18,116 nt of DNA from Spirochaetaceae bacterium (GTDB taxonomy: Bacteria; Spirochaetota; Spirochaetia; Spirochaetales_E; Spirochaetaceae_B), in assembly GCA_003249275.1 (NCBI GenBank), contig QKJO01000175.1:1-18116 (forward strand). Direction: 5' to 3'. Positions within the stretch are counted from its first letter, which is position 1, and each line of letters begins with the position of its first letter. The notes below the pieces were generated by a model. That model was given only the letters and a program-made list of their open reading frames with translations. It had not been told where the DNA came from and ran no database searches. Shown here piece after piece: positions 5,778 to 13,437 of this stretch. A program made the translations under genes and the position numbers.

Positions 5778-7189
5778 GGATGGTTCCTTTCCCAGGCGGC
5801 AAGTACGGATTCAAAGAACTCAGTATTGTCGTCAACCTTTTCATAGCTGGCCAGAGCACTCTTCCTGAGGCCTTTGAGATCATCACGGGCTCCCAGATAA
5901 AAATACATTCGGCTGCGGAGGTCTTCATTTTTTTCTTTGGCTATTTTATCCATTATAAAATAGTTGGACCCGGGTTGAAGATAATATCTGAACATCTCAT
6001 ATTCAAGAGAATTCCGGTCCACCCGGGGGGCTACTTCCTTCAACAGGGATTCCGCACTCTTCCTGTTACCCGTTTTTTCCATGCAGATTGCCGCCGCCAG
6101 AACATACATGACGTTTCTGGGTTCAAACTGATAGGCCAGCAGAAAATGATCCTTCGCTCCGGTGAAATCACCCTTCATATAGGCATATTTTGCCAGAGGC
6201 TCGTGGGCATACCCGTAATCGGGGCGGGCAGCCAGAACCTTTTCGAAGTATGTCTGAGCTTCATCATACCTCTTCCATTCATCCAGAATCCCGGCCAGGT
6301 ATATATTGGCAAAGAGATTGTCCGGATTGAGGGATTCCAGAGTCTTCAGATCATCATAGGCTCCGTTAAGATCATCAAAGTACTGAATGCGGATTCTTGA
6401 CCGGTCCAGGTAGTGCCATTCCACATCCGGTTCCAGTTCTATGGCTTTTGAATAGTCATCTTCCGCCCTGCCGTACTTCTTCTGCCCCCGGAGCGCCCGG
6501 GCCCTGTCCACATAGAGGTAGGCAAAGTCAGGTTCCAGTTCTATGGCTCTAGTCAGGAGCTTCACCGCTCCCTCCAGATTGTCCAGATTCATCTGCGCCG
6601 TTCCGGCGCCTGAAAGAGCCAGGAAGTTCTCGGGATCCCTCTTCAGAATCCGGGCGAAACTCCTGTCCGCATCCTTGTAGCGCTTTGCGGAGAGATCGAT
6701 ATTACCCTTCAGAAGGAGTCCGTCTTCATGATCCGGATCCTTTTCCAGAATCTTCTTCAGGTAGTCGTCACGTGCCGAAAAGTTGCCTTCCGCATCTTCC
6801 AGAAGGGCCAGATTGAACATGACCTCAAGATGCCCGGGGTTCTCTTCCAGCAGGGTATTCAATTCTACTCTGGCCTCTTCCCGCTGTCCCTCCGAGATCA
6901 TAAGAGCGGCCTTCAGAATACGCTCGTCCAGGGTCAGGTCTTCCGTATTTTCAAGAAGGGCGAGAGCCTTCCCCATGTCTTCAACCGAACTCAATGCACT
7001 CAATGACTCGGTAAGATCGGGCTGAACTGTTTCAACAGGCCCCTTGTCTTCCGGTTTTTCAACCTGACTGCTCTTTTCGGAAGGACTTTCGACCGGTTTT
7101 TCACTGCCTGTCGTGGTACACGAAAGGGGGATGAAAAATGCGGCGATCATCAGTATGGCCCCGGAAAACGAGAGTCGGCTGAATTTCAT
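5774..7189 (-). CDS. TPR-repeat lipoprotein
   Basis: A 471-residue exported protein. Its N-terminus MKFSRLSFSGAILMIAAFFI leads into PLSC, giving a lipidated Cys24; Pro at -3 is not the standard lipobox but fits the relaxed spirochaetal type. An acidic Ser/Glu/Lys/Pro-rich tether (about 25-60) is followed by tandem tetratricopeptide repeats over most of the protein; the clearest units carry endings such as ILEKDPDHEDG, AIELEPDFAY, AIELEPDVEW, LAARPDYGY and AYQFEPRNV. The C-terminal ~100 residues are helical without clear repeats. TPR domains are protein-binding scaffolds, so an envelope scaffold or assembly role is likely, but no specific partner can be named beyond the coupled TraB-family protein. 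ATG at 7189 follows AAGGAG (7200-7195) with a good spacer. First gene of a two-gene minus-strand operon. Confidence 0.88.
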   Translation of the reverse strand: MKFSRLSFSGAILMIAAFFIPLSCTTTGSEKPVESPSEKSSQVEKPEDKGPVETVQPDLTESLSALSSVEDMGKALALLENTEDLTLDERILKAALMISEGQREEARVELNTLLEENPGHLEVMFNLALLEDAEGNFSARDDYLKKILEKDPDHEDGLLLKGNIDLSAKRYKDADRSFARILKRDPENFLALSGAGTAQMNLDNLEGAVKLLTRAIELEPDFAYLYVDRARALRGQKKYGRAEDDYSKAIELEPDVEWHYLDRSRIRIQYFDDLNGAYDDLKTLESLNPDNLFANIYLAGILDEWKRYDEAQTYFEKVLAARPDYGYAHEPLAKYAYMKGDFTGAKDHFLLAYQFEPRNVMYVLAAAICMEKTGNRKSAESLLKEVAPRVDRNSLEYEMFRYYLQPGSNYFIMDKIAKEKNEDLRSRMYFYLGARDDLKGLRKSALASYEKVDDNTEFFESVLAAWERNHP

Positions 7190-7296
7190 TAAATCTCCTT
7201 GTTTTCGCTGAAAGAATTCAGGAATGAAATGTTTCTTTCAGAAAAATGTTCTGGGGTAGGTTCATTAAGGGGGGATAACCCAGGAATACAGTAGTT

Positions 7297-7325
7297 AATA
7301 TACATAGGGAACGGGATTTGGACAA
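7297..7325 (-). promoter_or_regulatory. Candidate promoter for the TPR lipoprotein-TraB operon
   Basis: On the minus strand TTGTCC (7325-7320, 4 of 6) and TATATT (7302-7297, 5 of 6) are separated by 17 bases. The predicted start near 7290 would give a leader of about 100 bases before the ATG at 7189. The divergent gene at 7365 has no equally clear promoter or Shine-Dalgarno sequence; a TTGCAT (7328-7333) and TAATAT (7351-7356) pair there, 17 bases apart, is weak. Confidence 0.5.
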
Positions 7326-7364
7326 GGTTGCATTTTTAGAATCCTGCTGGTAATATTCGGCCAT

Positions 7365-9209
7365 ATGAAGCAGAAATCCAGCTCATTTCTCAGAGCTTTA
7401 CCCGTCCTGTACGGCCTGTTGATCCTCGCATTTTTGTACATTCACTTTTCCCGTTTTGAAGAGATGTCACTGGTCGTCAACAATGTCTCCTATAAGGGAA
7501 CCAGAACCGTCGGTTCCGCTTTTTCTCCCTCCAGAATCTCCAGAATGGCCGTCTTTACCAATGGTCTTGAAATGGATTTTTACTCCAGAGATTCTCTCAA
7601 AATCGTCACCGATGACGGTATCGTGAGGAACCTGGAACTGACAGGGATAGAAAACACCGGAAACGGAGTGATTCTTCATTTCAAATACGATATAGACATT
7701 GAGATCGGAAGCGCGCCTCAGACAACGAACAGTACCATCCGGATATCCGTCCCGCAGACGATTCCCCCCATCAGAGAGCTGAAAATAAGAGCCAGGGCGC
7801 AGAAGAGTTATCAGTTGAGTCTGGATGAGCAGGAGAGACTGACTCTCAGCGACGGAACCAGCACCTTCTTCATGAACAGCAGCGGGGATCTCGACTTCAG
7901 AAACTCCCAGCTTACAATCTCCATGGCGGACAGGGTCAGCAGCAGCATAACGCTGGAGGATGAGGCTCCCGGACTGGGCAGATCCGTCAGAGAGTGGCTG
8001 GCAGATGACAAGAAGACAATTCCTTCCGAGGAGGCGACGATTGCCCAGTTTGCCGGCAAGGTCTACTCGGGATGGAAAACCAGATTTGACAAGAATACAG
8101 GAAACTGGACCATGCCTGAGGGAGTACCCGCCTTCAGTGAATCCGCCCTGACTCAGTATATCTCCGAATCCTTCAGACGGGGGGATCAGGCCCTTGTCGT
8201 ATCGGATCTTCTGAAAGCGGCAGAAAAAAACAGTTCATCCCTCAGCTGGTATTCCAGCCCCTTCAGCGGAGATATCGTCAATAAAACGGCTCCTTTGCTG
8301 AGAGGTGAACCTGAACCGCTCCTGACAGCCAGAACGTCGCTGAAGCTGACAGCCAATCCCGATGTCTCCCCCTACAGGGAGATACTGGAACTGAAAAGGG
8401 TTCTTTCGGATCCGGATGCAAAAGACACAGTTCCCTGGATTGAAGAGAACATCTATCCTCTCATCGTCTGGCTGGAAGAAGGGCTCTACATTCTTCTTCC
8501 CGACAACCCCGAGACAGATACCCTCTTCTCTCTGGAGGCTGCCCGGCTGCTGAAGGAGGCAGGAAGAAGAACAGGGGATAAAAACCTGCTTGCCATTTCA
8601 GCCAAGTTGAGCGCGACCATAATGAACCGGGCGGACAAGGATGGAATCCTTCCCCGTAAAATTTCATTTTCAAGAGAGAGACCCTCTCTTGCGGTGGGCT
8701 TCATCCTCCCCGAAGATGTTTTCTTTTTGTATCAGAAAGAGGAGTATTCTCCCCGAATCATCGATCTGAGCAGCGATCTGGGCCGGGGAAGCTGGCTTTT
8801 TACGGCTGTGGAGAGTGCATCTGTCACCAGAACGGATCAGTATCTGGACATCAATGTCCGTTTTCCGAGAGGTCAGATCCACCACCTGGTGCTGAAGGGT
8901 GTTGAACCCTTCGACCAGGTTTATCTTCATGATATCCGATGGAAGAGCGACCCCCGGTTCCAGAAGTATTCGGACGGATGGGTCTATGATTCTGTAAACA
9001 AAACCCTCTATGTCAAAATCAAACACAGGGTGACCGGCGAGACGGTCCGTATCCAGTTTAATCCGGCAGAGACTGAGCCGCCGGCGGAAAACCCGCCTTC
9101 CCCGTCTGATGCAGGAACACAGGAAAACCAGGCTCCCGCCGGCTCATCTGAAGTTCAGAGCAGCGGGGGAACTGTGAAAGCGGATTCCGGCCTTTCGGAA
9201 AGAATATGA
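7365..9209 (+). CDS. Membrane-anchored exported protein of unknown function (614 aa)
   Basis: I do not recognise this protein. One hydrophobic segment near residues 10-26 (ALPVLYGLLILAFLYIHF) is preceded by basic residues and not followed by a clear cleavage site, so an inner-membrane anchor with a large periplasmic part fits best. Residues about 35-200 look beta-rich with alternating polar and hydrophobic runs; about 210-440 is mainly helical with several Trp; 460-570 is beta-rich again and ends in GWVYDSVNKTLYVKIKH, which resembles beta-sandwich tails of some carbohydrate-active enzymes. This is only a resemblance. The last ~45 residues are a Pro/Ser/Glu/Gln-rich low-complexity tail. No catalytic motif stands out. 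The ATG at 7365 gives the anchor, but no Shine-Dalgarno sequence is visible. It is divergent from the TPR-lipoprotein operon and upstream of the nnr run, from which a 97-base gap separates it. Confidence 0.8.
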   Translation: MKQKSSSFLRALPVLYGLLILAFLYIHFSRFEEMSLVVNNVSYKGTRTVGSAFSPSRISRMAVFTNGLEMDFYSRDSLKIVTDDGIVRNLELTGIENTGNGVILHFKYDIDIEIGSAPQTTNSTIRISVPQTIPPIRELKIRARAQKSYQLSLDEQERLTLSDGTSTFFMNSSGDLDFRNSQLTISMADRVSSSITLEDEAPGLGRSVREWLADDKKTIPSEEATIAQFAGKVYSGWKTRFDKNTGNWTMPEGVPAFSESALTQYISESFRRGDQALVVSDLLKAAEKNSSSLSWYSSPFSGDIVNKTAPLLRGEPEPLLTARTSLKLTANPDVSPYREILELKRVLSDPDAKDTVPWIEENIYPLIVWLEEGLYILLPDNPETDTLFSLEAARLLKEAGRRTGDKNLLAISAKLSATIMNRADKDGILPRKISFSRERPSLAVGFILPEDVFFLYQKEEYSPRIIDLSSDLGRGSWLFTAVESASVTRTDQYLDINVRFPRGQIHHLVLKGVEPFDQVYLHDIRWKSDPRFQKYSDGWVYDSVNKTLYVKIKHRVTGETVRIQFNPAETEPPAENPPSPSDAGTQENQAPAGSSEVQSSGGTVKADSGLSERI

Positions 9210-9219
9210 CGATCTTGTA

Positions 9220-9243
9220 CCTGTTTTTCTTTAAAAAAACAGG
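9220..9243 (+). terminator. Weak hairpin after the 614-residue gene
   Basis: CCTGTTTTT (9220-9228) and AAAAACAGG (9235-9243) form a perfect 9-bp stem with a six-base loop, ten bases after the stop codon. The stem is AT-rich and the following AGATTTT is only a partial T run, so this is at best a weak or bidirectional terminator. A TATAAT box (9264-9269) lies a little downstream without a good -35 box. Confidence 0.35.
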
Positions 9244-9306
9244 AGATTTTCCCCATGTTCCTGTATAATACAGTGGGAACGTATTTCAGCTTCCTGGAGG
9301 ATTCTA

Positions 9307-9579
9307 ATGAAAAGCTGTGTATTTTATGTTGTAAACAGAGAAAATTATGATAGTGATCATCATGACTTTTTTCCCTATATTTCTGCTGAATATGTCAAAA
9401 TTGCCAAGAACTTCAAACCGGGGAAAAAATATCCCGTCCTTGCCGTCAAAGATGTGACAATCGTTGCCGAGGACGAGTCTGTCATAGAAACGTCCCAGTT
9501 TCTTGTTCCCACGGAAAACCAGAACTTCATGTGGGTTCAGTCTGAAATTTTCAAGTTCGCCGGTGTCAATCCGGACTGA
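9307..9579 (+). CDS. Small conserved-looking protein of unknown function (90 aa)
   Basis: A soluble 90-residue protein with no signal peptide or membrane segment. It starts MKSCVFYVVN and has a central FKPGKKYPVLAV stretch followed by short beta-like strands, then a C-terminal FMWVQSEIFKFAGVNPD. I do not recognise the family. It is very likely real: GGAGG (9296-9300) lies six bases before the ATG, a TATAAT box is at 9264-9269, and its stop is only four bases before the nnr start, which has little ribosome site of its own. That spacing points to translational coupling with the NAD(P)HX repair enzyme. A role linked to nucleotide metabolism would be guesswork. Confidence 0.78.
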   Translation: MKSCVFYVVNRENYDSDHHDFFPYISAEYVKIAKNFKPGKKYPVLAVKDVTIVAEDESVIETSQFLVPTENQNFMWVQSEIFKFAGVNPD

Positions 9580-9583
9580 TTTC

Positions 9584-11122
9584 ATGAAGGTTCTCACTCC
9601 TGATGAGATGCGTCGGATGGATGAGACCTGCATCCGGCAATATGGAATTCCGGCCCAGATCCTGATGGAGAATGCCGCGTCTTCCGCCCTTCAGCTTATC
9701 CTGTCTAAATATCCCTGTAAATCAATCCTTACAGTCTGCGGCAGCGGAAACAATGGCGGAGACGGACTGGCCCTGGCCAGAAAACTTCACTCCGCCGGAA
9801 GGGAAGTCCGGGTTGTCATTCAGGGAAACATTGAAAAATTTTCCGCCGAAACGTCGCTGAATTACAGGATAGTCAATGAGATGGGACTACCCGTTGACGT
9901 CAATCCCGATAAAGAAACGCTTCTCACCCGGATCGCCGGAGCCGGATTGATTGTGGACGCCTATCTGGGAACAGGTCTCAACAGAGATGTAAGTGAGGAT
10001 GCCCGATTCCTCATCGATGCCGTAAACAGCGGCGGATGTCCGGTTCTGTCCCTTGATATTCCCTCCGGCCTGGACGGCGGGACGGGAGAACCCCGGGGAG
10101 CCGCTGTCCGTGCGGATTCAACGCTCTGTTTCGGAGCCCTGAAGAGGGGAAACCTCCTCGGATCCGGTGTCCTTTACAACGGGAACCTGTACTGTTCAAC
10201 CATATCTTTTCCCCGGCCGCTCTATGATGATGAATCCCTGAAAACCGGGCTGAATCTTCCCGGACCTCTCGAGGCAAGAAACCCGCTGGGATACAAGAAC
10301 AGCTTCGGCAGAGTGCTCATCATAGGAGGGGGTGCGGGTTATCTGGGTGCTCCCGCCCTGGCGGCCAGGGCCGCCTACAGAAGCGGAGCGGGATATGTGA
10401 CTGCGGCCATCCCCGAATCCCGATGTGAAAGTTTCACAATACACTGTCCGGAAGCGGTTCTCCACGGCCTCAAAGAAACCGGAGACAGAACAATAGCTGA
10501 GGAAAATTCTGAAACCCTGATCGCCCTGGCGGAAAAGCACGATGCGGTTCTCATCGGTCCGGGTATGACAAATCATCCCGAAACGGTCAATCTTATAAGG
10601 TCGGTGATTCCCCGCATCGGAAAACCTCTTGTCATCGATGCCGACGGCCTGAATGCCCTGGCAGGGCTGCCCGAACTCACCAGACAGAGAAAAGCTGTGA
10701 CCGTACTGACGCCTCACAAGGGGGAACAGAGAAGATTGTCGGCGGCCTTCGGTGATTCACAACCCCTGGAAGTTCTTTACAATGCCATCTGCGTCTACAA
10801 AGGTCCCGGGACAAGGATCTGCCATCCCGACGGCCGGGAATACATCAATCTCACAGGGACAAGCGCCCTCGGGACCGCAGGGACAGGTGATGTTCTGGCG
10901 GGAATGATTGCATCCATGATCAGTTCTTCCGGAAGCATCCCCCAGGCGGTGGGCCGTGCCGTGCTGCTCCACGGACTCACCTCCGAAAGGTTCACCGGCG
11001 CCGATGACAGTTTTACGGCATCTGATATAATCGACCTGCTCCCCGAAACGATCAGGGAGTTCAGAGAACGGTATGACCTGCTGCACGGATCACTCTACGG
11101 CAGGATTCAAATCATACCTTGA
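9584..11122 (+). CDS. nnr: Bifunctional NAD(P)H-hydrate epimerase / ADP-dependent dehydratase
   Basis: Metabolite-repair enzyme that restores damaged NADHX and NADPHX: the N-terminal YjeF_N domain interconverts R and S epimers and the C-terminal ribokinase-like domain dehydrates the S form using ADP. The 512 residues include CGSGNNGGDG (52-61), VDAYLGTGL (124-132) and DIPSGLDGG (148-156) in the epimerase, and GGGAGYLGAPALA (248-260), LIGPGM (323-328), IDADGLNAL (351-359), TPHKGE (366-371) and GTAGTGDVLAG (430-440) in the dehydratase. The stretch between TPHKGE and VYKG (about 372-395) looks shorter than in typical homologues. ATG at 9584 is chosen because it starts the canonical MKVLTPDEM; the frame is open upstream to 9503, overlapping the 90-residue gene. 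The ribosome site is weak, consistent with coupling to the upstream gene. Confidence 0.95.
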   Translation: MKVLTPDEMRRMDETCIRQYGIPAQILMENAASSALQLILSKYPCKSILTVCGSGNNGGDGLALARKLHSAGREVRVVIQGNIEKFSAETSLNYRIVNEMGLPVDVNPDKETLLTRIAGAGLIVDAYLGTGLNRDVSEDARFLIDAVNSGGCPVLSLDIPSGLDGGTGEPRGAAVRADSTLCFGALKRGNLLGSGVLYNGNLYCSTISFPRPLYDDESLKTGLNLPGPLEARNPLGYKNSFGRVLIIGGGAGYLGAPALAARAAYRSGAGYVTAAIPESRCESFTIHCPEAVLHGLKETGDRTIAEENSETLIALAEKHDAVLIGPGMTNHPETVNLIRSVIPRIGKPLVIDADGLNALAGLPELTRQRKAVTVLTPHKGEQRRLSAAFGDSQPLEVLYNAICVYKGPGTRICHPDGREYINLTGTSALGTAGTGDVLAGMIASMISSSGSIPQAVGRAVLLHGLTSERFTGADDSFTASDIIDLLPETIREFRERYDLLHGSLYGRIQIIP

Positions 11123-11148
11123 TAACAGAAAAATGAGGAGATATCAGC

Positions 11149-11457
11149 ATGATTGTCTATTGTGTCGAGGTTCATGTCGTACAGGGTCATGAGAAGGATT
11201 TTGAGAAGGCCAGTATCGAAAACAGAAAAGAAACCAGAAAGGAGACGGGGAATATCAGGTTTGATGTACTTCAGCAGACCGGTGATCCTGCCAGGTTTTT
11301 TCTGTATGAAGTCTACACAAGCCCTGAAGCCGTGACCGCCCACAAGGAAACGCCCCACTATCTGAAGTGGAGAGATACCGTCGCCCCCTGGATGGCTGAA
11401 CCGCGGAAAGGGGTCTCCCACAACATATGTGCACCTGCCGAGGCGTCGGAGTGGTGA
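11149..11457 (+). CDS. ABM-domain monooxygenase-like protein (YgiN/LsrG type)
   Basis: A 102-residue protein of the antibiotic-biosynthesis-monooxygenase (dimeric ferredoxin-like barrel) family. Diagnostic features are the opening IVYCVEVHVVQGHEKDFEKA, the central GNIRFDVLQQTGDPARFFLYEVYTSPEAVTAHKETPHYLKW region (about 36-75) and the terminal W-M pair. Relatives include quinol monooxygenase YgiN and the phospho-AI-2 processing enzyme LsrG; no lsr genes are nearby, so the substrate cannot be assigned. GAGGAG (11135-11140) lies eight bases before the ATG. It follows nnr by 26 bases and its stop overlaps the proposed start of the iron-type alcohol dehydrogenase, so the two are probably translated together and may act on related carbonyl compounds. 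Confidence 0.88.
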   Translation: MIVYCVEVHVVQGHEKDFEKASIENRKETRKETGNIRFDVLQQTGDPARFFLYEVYTSPEAVTAHKETPHYLKWRDTVAPWMAEPRKGVSHNICAPAEASEW

Positions 11458-12617
11458 ATTTCTCCTTCTGTGCCAATAAAAAAATTATTTTCGGCTGGAA
11501 CAGCACCGGAAAACTCGTGCCTCTCCTCCGGGAGTATGCCGGAAAGTGTCTTATTCTGACAGGGAAATCAGTCAGGAAAAACCCTCTGTGGAACAGCCTT
11601 GAAATCGAGATGAAGAACGCAGGGATTTCCTTTCAGTCTGAACAGATATCAGGGGAGCCTTCTCCGGAACTGATCGATTCCCTGTGCAGTGTCCATCGAA
11701 AGGAAAAACCTTCTGCCGTGGTGGCACTGGGGGGAGGGAGTGTTCTGGATGCAGGCAAAGCTGTCTCGGCCATGCTCTGTGAAGAAGGATCAGTGACAGA
11801 CTTCCTGGAATCGGTCGGAACCCGGGAACCCTCGGGGAACAAAGTTCCCTTTCTGGCGTTGCCGACGACGGCGGGAACCGGCAGCGAGTGTACAAAGAAT
11901 GCCGTTTTGAGCCGCATCGGCACCGAAGGATTCAAGAAGTCTCTCCGCCATGACAACTATATCCCCGACCTGGCACTGATCGATCCCCGCTGGCTGGAGA
12001 GCCTTCCCGGACCGGTGGCCGCATCCTGCGGACTGGATGCTTTCTGCCAGCTTCTGGAATCCTACCTCTCTACCGGAGCTTCTCCCGTAACGGATGCCCT
12101 GGCCGAAGAAGGTCTGACCGGGTTCCTTCAGTCCTTCAGATCTCTTCTCGAAGGAACACCCTCTCAGGATGAGTATGAAGCCATCGCCCTGGGTGCATCC
12201 CTGTCAGGCCTGACACTGGCCAATGCCGGCCTCGGTACGGTTCACGGGTTAGCCGGGACTCTGGGCGGAATGGCCGGGATTCCCCACGGAACAGCCTGCG
12301 GTCTTCTGCTTGCTCCGGTTATGGAGAGGACATTCACCGCCCTGTCGGAGACTGGGGAGGACCATCCTGCTCTCGTCAAAGCGGCCGGCCTCGGCCAGTT
12401 TCTGTCCGGAGAGATGGATATGGACATGGGTGATGCCGTTGAACTTGTGCTGGAGGAGATATCCGACTGGACGGAAATGGCTTCCCTCCCCCGGCTCGGC
12501 TCCTATGGGTTTACAGCAGAGATGCTGGAGACAGCCGCACAGCAGTCGGGAAACAAAAACAATCCCCATGCCTTTTCAGCAGATGAGAGACTGGACCTGC
12601 TGAAGTCCCTGCTCTGA
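11454..12617 (+). CDS. Iron-type (group III) alcohol dehydrogenase
   Basis: NAD(P)-dependent metal alcohol dehydrogenase interconverting an alcohol and an aldehyde or ketone in the cytoplasm. The GTG at 11454 is preferred: it gives MNFSFCANKKIIFG, the usual family beginning, forms a GTGA overlap with the ABM stop and has GAGG at 11440-11443. An in-frame ATG at 11427 would add nine atypical residues. From the GTG, 387 residues carry the nucleotide motif GGGSVLDAGK (93-102), PTTAGTGSE (137-145), and the metal region GLDAFCQLLESY with Asp195, then His264 (TVHGLAG) and His278 (IPHG). The position usually occupied by the second metal ligand, a His four residues after the Asp, is Gln199; this Gln variant exists in some subfamilies and may change metal choice. 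The substrate is unknown. One base separates it from the next gene. Confidence 0.93.
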   Translation: MNFSFCANKKIIFGWNSTGKLVPLLREYAGKCLILTGKSVRKNPLWNSLEIEMKNAGISFQSEQISGEPSPELIDSLCSVHRKEKPSAVVALGGGSVLDAGKAVSAMLCEEGSVTDFLESVGTREPSGNKVPFLALPTTAGTGSECTKNAVLSRIGTEGFKKSLRHDNYIPDLALIDPRWLESLPGPVAASCGLDAFCQLLESYLSTGASPVTDALAEEGLTGFLQSFRSLLEGTPSQDEYEAIALGASLSGLTLANAGLGTVHGLAGTLGGMAGIPHGTACGLLLAPVMERTFTALSETGEDHPALVKAAGLGQFLSGEMDMDMGDAVELVLEEISDWTEMASLPRLGSYGFTAEMLETAAQQSGNKNNPHAFSADERLDLLKSLL

Positions 12618-12618
12618 T

Positions 12619-13437
12619 ATGAACGGTTTTTTTGATCCCCTTCCCCGTGCCCTGGCCCACCGCGGCAACAGCGGGGAGTACCCCGAAAATACGGAGCCGG
12701 CTTTCCGGTCGGCTCTGGAAATCGGGGCGGATGTGATTGAAACGGATGTCCATCTTATGCAAGACGGCGGCGTTGTGATCTCCCATGACGACAGCTTTGA
12801 GCGTCTGACCGGGAATATACGTAAAATCTGTGAACTGACGGTCTCCGATCTGGAGAGTCTGGATGCGGGACGGAACTTTACGGCTGACGGCGGAAAGACC
12901 TTTCCCTTCCGGAACAGGGGAATCCGTCCCCTGCTTTTAAAAGAGGCACTGGCACTCTTCCCTTCCGCCCGATTCAACATTGACCTCAAGGATCCCGGCA
13001 GGAAACTGGCATTGGCGGCGGCGACAGTCATCCGTGAGGCAGGGGCGGTCAACCGGATCTGCATCGGGTCCTTTCATCACAATGCCCTCAGAACATTCAG
13101 AGCCGCTCTTCCCGAAGCCGTCACCTCCCTCTCTCAGAAAGAGGTCGTGCTGACTCTGCTTTTTCACCGGTCGGGATGGAGCCCCGCTTCTGTCAGACGA
13201 GGTCAGGCGGTAGCCGTCCAGATCCCCGAATTCGCAGGACCCTGGAGAATTCTCACACCCTCACTTTTCCGCTGGTGCAGGAAACGCAGTCTTCACCTTC
13301 AGGTCTGGACCGTCAATGAGGAATCGAGAATGAAAAAACTGTTCAATGAAGGTGTGGAGGGAATATTTTCCGATGATGCACGTCTGGTCGTTCAAACGTC
13401 CCGGGCGCTATTCGATTCTGGCACCGCCGAGGCATAG
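12619..13437 (+). CDS. Glycerophosphodiester phosphodiesterase
   Basis: Hydrolyses glycerophosphodiesters, such as glycerophosphocholine or glycerophosphoethanolamine, to glycerol 3-phosphate and an alcohol. The 272-residue GDPD domain has AHRGNSGEYPENT with His14 and Arg15, the metal pair Glu41 and Asp43 (IETDVHLMQDG), the second catalytic His56 (ISHDDSF), NIDLKD (about 118-123) and the C-terminal VWTVNEE and GVEGIFSDDA. No signal peptide is visible, so a cytoplasmic UgpQ-like role is likely. The start is one base after the alcohol dehydrogenase stop, with no strong ribosome site, which suggests coupling. The last 30 bases overlap the 3' end of mnmA on the other strand. Confidence 0.94.
   Translation: MNGFFDPLPRALAHRGNSGEYPENTEPAFRSALEIGADVIETDVHLMQDGGVVISHDDSFERLTGNIRKICELTVSDLESLDAGRNFTADGGKTFPFRNRGIRPLLLKEALALFPSARFNIDLKDPGRKLALAAATVIREAGAVNRICIGSFHHNALRTFRAALPEAVTSLSQKEVVLTLLFHRSGWSPASVRRGQAVAVQIPEFAGPWRILTPSLFRWCRKRSLHLQVWTVNEESRMKKLFNEGVEGIFSDDARLVVQTSRALFDSGTAEA

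Noticed and set aside
9503..9583. Longer nnr start at 9503
   Set aside because: It would overlap the 90-residue gene by most of 80 bases and adds a non-family N-terminus; MKVLTPDEM at 9584 is the canonical beginning.
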